From contig DAOUAJ010000116.1 of assembly GCA_034433615.1 (NCBI GenBank), positions 1 through 7,058 on the forward strand: a stretch of DNA of 7,058 nucleotides. The letters run 5' to 3'. Below, one piece after another: positions 1 to 3,889 of this stretch. The stretch is from DAOUAJ01 sp034433615 (lineage in GTDB: Bacteria > Chloroflexota > Anaerolineae > DUEN01). The translations under genes and the position numbers were made by a program. The notes beneath the pieces were generated by a model. The model was given only the letters and a program-made list of their open reading frames with translations. It was not told where the DNA came from and made no database searches. Numbering within the stretch: the stretch's first letter is position 1; every line of letters begins with the position of its first letter.

Positions 1-465
1 GTAAGACTGGTCTTTGGCCCGATCAACCCCTCGCAGCAGTTGATAGCCATGACCTTCGGGAGCCAGCCGGACGCGGGCATAATGCCCCGTTGCCAGGGCG
101 ACGGCTCCCACGCTCAACGCGTAGTTCAGCAGCCGGCTGAACCGGATGTGGCGATTGCAGTACAGGCAGGGATTGGGGGTCACACCGCCCGCGTAGCCGG
201 CGATGAAGCGGTCCACCACCTGCTCCTTAAACGGGCGCTCGGCGTTCAGGAGGTAGAAGGGGATGCCCAGCGCGCTCGCCACGCGGCGGGCATCCTCCAC
301 CGCCTCGTCCGAGCAACAGCGGTTGAGGCTGGGCAGCCCCGGGCGCACCTCGGCCCACAGGCGCAGCATCACCCCCACGACCTCATACCCCTGTTCCACC
401 AAAAGCGCGGCGGCCACGGAGCTGTCCACCCCGCCACTCATCGCGACGACTACCCACTCGGCCAT
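1..465 (-). CDS. mnmA: tRNA-specific 2-thiouridylase MnmA, N-terminal part (runs off the window)
   Basis: MnmA activates U34 of tRNAs for Lys, Glu and Gln with ATP and inserts sulfur to give 2-thiouridine in the cytoplasm. The 155 visible residues show the PP-loop ATP-binding motif SGGVDSS at 10-16, a CCS pair at 50-52, the family signature TPNPCLYCN at 96-104 (Cys100 matches the catalytic first cysteine), ATGHYAR at 125-131 and KDQSY at 151-155, just before the window edge. The second catalytic cysteine and the C-terminal domains lie outside the window. The ATG at 465 gives the usual short strand before the PP-loop; an in-frame ATG at 441 would cut into it. The start overlaps the end of the upstream MoaD-like gene by 16 nt, so the two are probably translationally coupled. 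I see no strong ribosome binding site of its own. Family assignment is firm; operon membership is inferred from the overlap. Confidence 0.95.
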   Translation of the reverse strand, partial: MAEWVVVAMSGGVDSSVAAALLVEQGYEVVGVMLRLWAEVRPGLPSLNRCCSDEAVEDARRVASALGIPFYLLNAERPFKEQVVDRFIAGYAGGVTPNPCLYCNRHIRFSRLLNYALSVGAVALATGHYARVRLAPEGHGYQLLRGVDRAKDQSY

Positions 466-737
466 CTCAAGCTCGCTTGAGCCTTTTGCACAGGGGACCC
501 GCCCGCGATAGGTGGAAATACACCTGCCTCATCGCCGTCCTGCAACACGTGGTCGTCGTCGCAAATGATGCCATTCACAAACACGCGCTTGACCGTGCCA
601 GGAGGAATGGGCAAAACCTGTATCAGTTGTGCTACCGTCGCCCCGTCCGGGAGAGTCAGTTGTATCGTTTTGCCCGACTGCGCCTCTGGATGATAGCGGC
701 GCAGCGTGGCATATAAACGTACCGCGACCTGGATCAC
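450..737 (-). CDS. MoaD/ThiS-like beta-grasp sulfur carrier with di-glycine and a C-terminal tail
   Basis: This 95-residue protein has the MoaD/ThiS beta-grasp pattern: an opening strand VAVRLYATL, a middle segment typical of MoaD (LPDGATVAQLIQVL at 29-42), VFVNG at 52-56, and the ending DGDEAGVFPPIAGG at 67-80. MoaD proteins are adenylated at the terminal Gly, converted to a thiocarboxylate, and donate sulfur for molybdopterin/tungstopterin. Here 15 residues (81-95, starting SPVQK) follow the GG at 79-80, which is unusual because activation normally needs a free terminal Gly. The tail is encoded where the gene approaches and overlaps mnmA. I chose GTG at 737 because AGGAG lies 6 nt upstream; the preceding TTG at 740 would leave only 3 nt. 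That ribosome binding site overlaps the stop of the upstream paralog, which suggests coupling. It could serve AOR cofactor synthesis, tRNA thiolation, or both; this is not decided by sequence. Confidence 0.85.
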   Translation of the reverse strand: MIQVAVRLYATLRRYHPEAQSGKTIQLTLPDGATVAQLIQVLPIPPGTVKRVFVNGIICDDDHVLQDGDEAGVFPPIAGGSPVQKAQASLRWPSG

Positions 738-746
738 CAAACACTC

Positions 747-1019
747 CTACTCAATCTTTGGGAAGTATTGTCTGTATAGCAGCGCCATCTCGCGCGGGAA
801 AACACCCAGGCGGTCGCCTGGCTTGACCCGTCGTCGCAAGCCTGAATACTCTCCATTCAAAAACAGGTGGCTGACTTCGGCAGGATCGAGACCGAGACGC
901 CGAACCACTGCTTCAATGGTGTCGCCGTCGTAATGAGGAATCACTGCAATCGAATCGCCCCTTACGTCTGGGTTAGGGGCGACGCTGCGGAATTTGCCGT
1001 AGAGATGAACCTCGAGCAT
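747..1019 (-). CDS. MoaD-like beta-grasp protein lacking the C-terminal di-glycine (paralog b)
   Basis: This 90-residue protein follows the MoaD/ThiS fold pattern: EVHLYGKFR at 3-11, DTIEAVVRRLGL at 33-44, HLFLNGEYS at 51-59 and GDRLGVFP at 68-75. After GVFP it reads REMALLYRQYFPKIE, so the di-glycine that all sulfur carriers of this family need is absent. It is a close paralog of the next gene upstream (1034-1294): both share EV-LYG, SIA at 23-25, DT-E-V, R-G-DP, EVS, F-NG-YS and GDRLGVFP. It differs in an ending extended by 8 residues past the shared Leu-Tyr. The ATG at 1019 has GAGGTGA about 10 nt upstream, overlapping the stop of the preceding gene. The product cannot act as a standard sulfur carrier; a structural, chaperone or regulatory role linked to AOR is a guess from context. 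Confidence 0.82.
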   Translation of the reverse strand: MLEVHLYGKFRSVAPNPDVRGDSIAVIPHYDGDTIEAVVRRLGLDPAEVSHLFLNGEYSGLRRRVKPGDRLGVFPREMALLYRQYFPKIE

Positions 1020-1033
1020 GGTATTGCATCACC

Positions 1034-1294
1034 TCAACAATACAACATCCCCATGTTCTTCGGAAAAACTCCCAGCCGGTCACCATCATTCACCTGGATC
1101 TGTCGCGCGAGGTAAGAGTAGCGACCGTTCACAAAGATGTTGCTCACCTCGCGATCGGGGTCAATGCCGACGCGCTTGAGCACCGTCTCGACCGTGTCCT
1201 CCGGGTGCCAGGGCACCCAAGCGATAGATTCTGCCATCGCCTCTCTGTTCTCTGCGAAACGACGCAAGTTGCCGTAGAGTCGAACTTCGATCAC
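1034..1294 (-). CDS. MoaD-like beta-grasp protein lacking the di-glycine, ending in Leu-Tyr-Cys (paralog c)
   Basis: This 86-residue MoaD-like protein is the first small gene after AOR. Its pattern is EVRLYGNLRRF at 3-13, ESIAWVPW at 22-29, DTVETVLKRVGIDP at 33-46, IFVNGRYS at 53-60 and GDRLGVFP at 71-78, ending KNMGMLYC. No di-glycine is present; the last residue is a cysteine. The GTG at 1294 is chosen because GGAGGA sits 6 nt upstream. An in-frame ATG at 1348 would add 18 residues encoded by a hairpin and has no ribosome binding site, so I rejected it. The gene follows AOR by 81 nt and precedes its paralog by 14 nt. MoaD-like genes are known companions of AOR genes, where they are usually assumed to help build the tungsten/molybdenum pterin cofactor; that function is doubtful here without GG. 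Confidence 0.83.
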   Translation of the reverse strand: MIEVRLYGNLRRFAENREAMAESIAWVPWHPEDTVETVLKRVGIDPDREVSNIFVNGRYSYLARQIQVNDGDRLGVFPKNMGMLYC

Positions 1295-1300
1295 TGGGGC

Positions 1301-1306
1301 TCCTCC
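1301..1306 (-). promoter_or_regulatory. ribosome binding site deciding the GTG start of MoaD-like paralog c
   Basis: On the minus strand this reads GGAGGA and lies 6 nt before the GTG at 1294. It is the only strong Shine-Dalgarno near the gene and is the reason for choosing GTG over the upstream in-frame ATG at 1348. Confidence 0.75.
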
Positions 1307-1315
1307 AAAAATGGT

Positions 1316-1348
1316 ATGTGCGACGCACCTCACCGGTGCGTCGCACAT
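1316..1348 (-). terminator. 14-bp perfect hairpin between AOR and the MoaD-like genes (attenuator, partial terminator or processing site)
   Basis: The arms 1316-1329 and 1335-1348 are perfect inverse complements (ATGTGCGACGCACC on the plus strand) around a 5-nt loop. In transcription order the stem is followed after a few bases by a run of five T (1306-1310), which resembles a weak intrinsic terminator although the T run is not directly attached to the stem. The same Ts are next to the ribosome binding site of the following gene. A likely effect is less expression of the downstream genes than of AOR, or mRNA end protection. A protein-binding dyad is an alternative. Confidence 0.55.
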
Positions 1349-1375
1349 CTTCCCAGATCATAACACGCTACGCTC

Positions 1376-3136
1376 CTACTTAGGCCACAGCGAGAAGTCA
1401 TAGACGCTGTCGAGGACTTCCGTCGGCACGTCGAAGACAGTGTTGTGCGGCGGCAGCGGCTCTTTGGTCATATAGTCCGGCAAGCGATCGTGGGCTTTGG
1501 TAAAGCCGGCTGCCTCGTTGAACAGGCGCTCCTTCTTGAGGATCTCCAGGCCGAGCGGGACAATGTCATTGACGGTCCAATTGGTGCCCAGCACACCTGC
1601 GCACGATTCGACCATGCCTTCCAGGCCCTCGGGGATGTCGAGGACACAGAAGGCATCGAACAGGCAGTAGCCGGTGGAATCAATGAAGGCGGTGGAAGCC
1701 TGGAAGTTGCGCGACAGTTCGCCCTTCTGGACTGCGAACGGGTCCGCCTTGCCGCCGACACCCAGGATCTCCGGCGCGATAGTGTAGCCTGCCGTATGAT
1801 CCGCGCCCATGGTCGTAGTGGCGTAGGTCACGCCGATGCCTTTCACCGCGCGCGGCTCATAGGCGGGCATAGACTGGCCTTTGACGACCGGAACGCGCGT
1901 CACACCAAAGGCGCGAGCGGTGAACGCGGTGCCGTTGCCGATGATGCGGCCGAGGGGCGTGCCTTTGCGCGCTTCTTCGTTGAGGAGTTTGATCGCGCCG
2001 TCGGCATCGCCGAATTTCAACAGCCCGCCTTCCATGGCGACGGCGATCGTGCCGCCCATCTCGATGGTGTCGAGACCAACGTCGTTGCACGCCCAGATCA
2101 GGTCGGCAATCTTATCCAGGTCGCCGATGCCGCAGTTCGCGCCGAGTGCCCACACCGATTCGTACTCCATGACCGAGACCCTGAATGAACCATCAGGGTT
2201 CGCCCAGCGGTCAGAGCACTGGATGATGCAGCCCGGATGGCAGGGATGGCCGGTCGCGCCCTCACCGTTGCGCTTGTGGATAGTGTCAGCTTTGGCTTCG
2301 CCACTGATCTTGGACGTTAGTTCGAATCGTCCGGACGAGAAGTTGCGGGTCGGATAGCCGCCTGCCTCGTTCATAATGTTGGCCAGAACGTTGGTGCCAT
2401 AGGTGTTAAGCGCGCCACCTTTTTTGGTGACGTCATGCTTGAGGCTGGCCTCAGTGAGCTTCTTGATGCCGCGCTCGAACTTTTCTGGGTCAGCGATCGG
2501 CACTGGTTCGTGTCCTTTGTCGTCGATGACGATGGCTTTGAGACCCTTGGAGCCCATCACCGCGCCCATACCACCGCGTCCGGCGTAGCGGCCTGCCGTG
2601 TTTTCCTGATCATTGACGCAGATGCCAGCCCCCGTCATCCTCATCTCGCCCGCGGGGCCAATACCGATGATCGCCACCCCATCGCCGTGCTTTTTCCACA
2701 GCCGGCCGCACACCTCGTACATCCCCTTGCCGACCAGATCATCGGCTGGCTCGAAGGTCACGCCGCCCTTGGTGATCTTCAGCACCCAGAACTGGCCAGC
2801 CTCTTTCGGCTGACCTTCAACGACGATGGCTTTGATGCCGAGGTGAGCGATTTTTTGAGAGGACAGACCACCCGAATTGGTCTCTTTGATAGTGCCGGTG
2901 AGAGGCGACTTGCCGCCGAAAGCGGTACGGCCGGAGGTGGGAGCCCTGGTACCGCTGACAATGCCAGGGGCAATAACGAGCTTGTTGTCAGGGCCCAGCG
3001 GGTGACAGGTTGGAGGAACTTCGGCAGCAACGATGCTTGAGGTGAGTCCGCGCCCACCCCAGAGGGCATATTCCTGGGGCACGTCCTCATACTTAACGGT
3101 TCGATTGGTCATGTTCACGCGTAGGATTTTACTCAT
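1376..3136 (-). CDS. aldehyde:ferredoxin oxidoreductase family protein (tungsten or molybdenum bis-pterin, [4Fe-4S])
   Basis: The product has 586 residues, close to the usual 600 or so of the family. AORs oxidise aldehydes to carboxylic acids in the cytoplasm and pass electrons to ferredoxin, using a bis-pterin tungsten (sometimes molybdenum) centre and one [4Fe-4S] cluster. The N-terminal pterin-binding domain shows WGGRGL at 26-31, APGIVSGTRAPTSGR at 56-70, KSPLTGT at 76-82, NSGG at 87-90 and GRYAGRGGMGAVMGSKGLKA at 182-201. Candidate cluster ligands are Cys299, Cys303 and Cys307 (CHPGCIIQC) plus Cys491 (DSTGYC at 486-491). The pterin/active-site region includes MPAYEPRAVKG at 423-433 and GADHTAGY at 444-451. 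The ATG at 3136 has GGGAGGT 8 nt upstream. It is the first gene of the operon; no ferredoxin or FAD subunit is visible beside it. Substrate and metal cannot be decided from sequence alone. Confidence 0.95.
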   Translation of the reverse strand: MSKILRVNMTNRTVKYEDVPQEYALWGGRGLTSSIVAAEVPPTCHPLGPDNKLVIAPGIVSGTRAPTSGRTAFGGKSPLTGTIKETNSGGLSSQKIAHLGIKAIVVEGQPKEAGQFWVLKITKGGVTFEPADDLVGKGMYEVCGRLWKKHGDGVAIIGIGPAGEMRMTGAGICVNDQENTAGRYAGRGGMGAVMGSKGLKAIVIDDKGHEPVPIADPEKFERGIKKLTEASLKHDVTKKGGALNTYGTNVLANIMNEAGGYPTRNFSSGRFELTSKISGEAKADTIHKRNGEGATGHPCHPGCIIQCSDRWANPDGSFRVSVMEYESVWALGANCGIGDLDKIADLIWACNDVGLDTIEMGGTIAVAMEGGLLKFGDADGAIKLLNEEARKGTPLGRIIGNGTAFTARAFGVTRVPVVKGQSMPAYEPRAVKGIGVTYATTTMGADHTAGYTIAPEILGVGGKADPFAVQKGELSRNFQASTAFIDSTGYCLFDAFCVLDIPEGLEGMVESCAGVLGTNWTVNDIVPLGLEILKKERLFNEAAGFTKAHDRLPDYMTKEPLPPHNTVFDVPTEVLDSVYDFSLWPK

Positions 3137-3267
3137 TGGGGTCTACCTCCCGACTAAGTTCAAGAATTCCTGAGAAAGTCCTCAAGATCAGTTGAACGCG
3201 TGCTTTTGCACCTCCTTTCGTTACGCGGAGACAAAAGAACCCTCATCACAGGCAACCGCTACCCTCC
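3137..3267 (-). promoter_or_regulatory. long structured 5' leader of the AOR transcript
   Basis: From the predicted transcription start near 3267 to the ATG there are about 130 untranslated bases. They can form a two-part hairpin at 3158-3197: outer 6-bp stem GTTCAA/TTGAAC, a symmetrical 5x5 internal loop, and an inner 6-bp stem (one G-U pair) with a 6-base loop. Upstream of it are GTGC-AAAA-GCAC (3200-3211) and a CTCC/GGAG pair (3212-3215 with 3227-3230), which compete with a CGCGT/ACGCG pairing (3197-3201 with 3223-3227). A near-perfect Shine-Dalgarno-like AAAGGAGGTG (3209-3218) has no start codon at a usable distance. I could not match it to the molybdenum/tungsten cofactor riboswitch as I remember it. 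Regulatory function is inference. Confidence 0.4.
3145..3151 (-). promoter_or_regulatory. ribosome binding site of the AOR gene
   Basis: Reads GGGAGGT on the minus strand, 8 nt before the ATG at 3136. It confirms that start, and lies just 3' of the leader hairpin at 3158-3197. Confidence 0.8.
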
Positions 3268-3273
3268 AATACA

Positions 3274-3301
3274 ATTATAGCCATGAAGCCAGGATAGTCA
3301 A
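3274..3301 (-). promoter_or_regulatory. sigma70-type promoter of the AOR operon
   Basis: On the minus strand the -35 box is TTGACT (3296-3301) and the -10 box is a consensus TATAAT (3274-3279), with a 16-bp spacer. Transcription should start near 3267 and read leftward into AOR. Apart from the T at the end of the -35 both boxes are consensus, so a strong housekeeping promoter is likely. Confidence 0.75.
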
Positions 3302-3306
3302 TGGGT

Positions 3307-3334
3307 ATCCCCTCCGGGATTTCGAAGTAAATCC
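3307..3334. promoter_or_regulatory. overlapping short dyads just upstream of the AOR -35 box
   Basis: Two overlapping inverted repeats are visible: ATCCC-CTCC-GGGAT (3307-3320) and GGATTT-CGAAGT-AAATCC (3317-3334). They sit immediately upstream of the AOR -35, where an activator might bind. They could equally be chance or a relic of the mobile-element boundary that follows. Confidence 0.2.
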
Positions 3335-3338
3335 TGTA

Positions 3339-3533
3339 CCCCCACCGCTCCGCACCATCGTGGTGGCCCGCTATAGCCTGGATGGCACTACCCCCCTCGG
3401 CTACCGGCAATTGGGCGCCCGTCTGGGCCTCAGCCACGAGTGGGTACGCCAATTGCATCCCGTGGCAGGCCACGGACTGCCGCAACCGGCCCTGGTCTGG
3501 CTGCGCCAACGAGGAGGTCGCCATGTACGCTAA
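3339..3533 (+). pseudogene. sigma-70 region-4-like HTH fragment, 5'-truncated
   Basis: An open frame of 64 codons plus stop resembles the end of a sigma-factor-like HTH protein: PPPLRTIVVARYSLDG, then PLGYRQLGARLGLSHEWVRQL, a helix-turn-helix of the region-4 type (nucleotides about 3393-3455), then ALVWLRQRGGRHVR at the end. No start codon with a ribosome binding site lies upstream; the frame runs back into the antisense of the AOR promoter and leader, so the beginning is missing. The stretch between the HTH and the end also looks shortened. From memory, small HTH proteins with similar WLR..GGRH endings precede transposase-like genes in Chloroflexota; this is a recollection, not a search result. 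It overlaps the start of the next frame by 11 nt, as in a coupled gene pair. Confidence 0.5.
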
Positions 3534-3750
3534 CCCCACCGCTGCCCCAGCCCGTGCCCAGGATCAAAGCTTTGTCCAGCAGTGCCACCTCCACGCCCTC
3601 AAAGATCGCCTGCCCCTGGTTTGGCCCACCCCTCCCTACATCCCACCCTCCCCCGAGACCACCTATCGCCCCTTTTACATCTACCAGGGCCGGGAGGAGC
3701 TGGAAGACCCCCAGGCCTGGACCCACTTGCGCACTTTCGACCGGGTGCTA
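3339..3750 (+). mobile_element. possible remnant of a two-gene mobile element
   Basis: This groups the HTH fragment and the following truncated frame, which lie between two outward-facing promoters and share a translationally coupled junction. No terminal inverted repeats or target-site duplication were found by eye, and no transposase catalytic region is present. The limits are approximate and the mobile origin is inference. Confidence 0.3.
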
Positions 3751-3809
3751 ACGAGCGTCCTGAAAGCGGGTGAAGCGTACGGGAGTGCCGCCGTTGATTG
3801 CCAGTCGTT

Positions 3810-3835
3810 CCACAACCCGGTGAGCAAAGTTGTGG
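3810..3835. promoter_or_regulatory. 7-bp inverted repeat abutting the -10 box of the peptidase promoter (candidate operator)
   Basis: CCACAAC (3810-3816) and GTTGTGG (3829-3835) are perfect inverse complements separated by 12 bases. They occupy the -35/spacer region directly before the TATACT box at 3836. This is a typical position for a repressor operator. No regulator gene is visible in the window. Confidence 0.4.
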
Positions 3836-3841
3836 TATACT
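3833..3841 (+). promoter_or_regulatory. extended -10 promoter of the first M1 peptidase
   Basis: TGGTATACT fits the extended -10 pattern TGnTATAAT with one difference. No good -35 box lies 16-18 bp upstream, which is acceptable for extended -10 promoters. Transcription would start near 3848, giving a leader of about 42 nt before the ATG at 3890. This also argues against any translation start upstream of 3848. Confidence 0.55.
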
Positions 3842-3889
3842 GATGCCAGTGAACCGTTCAAGAGAGAATCTTTGCTCAGGAAGATTGCT

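Larger units (their letters stand above)
3523..3843 (+). pseudogene. N-terminal fragment of an unrecognised protein, possibly transposase-related
   Basis: The frame opens with ATG at 3523 behind GAGGAGGT (3511-3518), a proper ribosome binding site, and overlaps the end of the HTH fragment. The first 75 or so residues look protein-like and rich in Pro and aromatic residues (LPLVWPTPPYIPPSPETTYR, then PFYIYQG and LEDPQAW). After about position 3750 the frame runs into what looks like the native upstream region of the peptidase gene and ends in TGA at 3843, beyond that gene's -10 box. I therefore read it as a truncated gene rather than a 106-residue protein. I do not firmly recognise the family; its pairing with the HTH fragment suggests a decayed insertion-type element. 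A genuine small hypothetical protein is the alternative. Confidence 0.45.

Noticed and set aside
40..480. A 146-codon plus-strand frame over the mnmA region
   Set aside because: The minus strand encodes unmistakable MnmA signatures; the plus frame is its shadow.
1295..1348. An N-terminal extension of MoaD-like paralog c from ATG 1348
   Set aside because: The extra codons fall in the perfect hairpin, no ribosome binding site precedes them, and GTG 1294 has GGAGGA 6 nt upstream and aligns with the paralog's start.
1445..2188. A 247-codon open frame on the plus strand inside the AOR gene
   Set aside because: It is antisense to the AOR pterin and cluster domains; no recognisable domain or ribosome binding site.
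3137..3267. Molybdenum/tungsten cofactor riboswitch in the AOR leader
   Set aside because: The context is attractive, but I could not find the conserved core of that RNA as I remember it. A covariance search would settle this.
3192..3338. Extending the HTH frame leftward to TTG 3192
   Set aside because: That stretch is the AOR promoter and leader on the other strand, has no ribosome binding site, and its translation shows no similarity to the HTH protein type.
3830..3889. A 20-residue extension of the first peptidase from GTG 3830
   Set aside because: It would start upstream of the -10 box and destroy the lipoprotein signal peptide; ATG 3890 has a good ribosome binding site.
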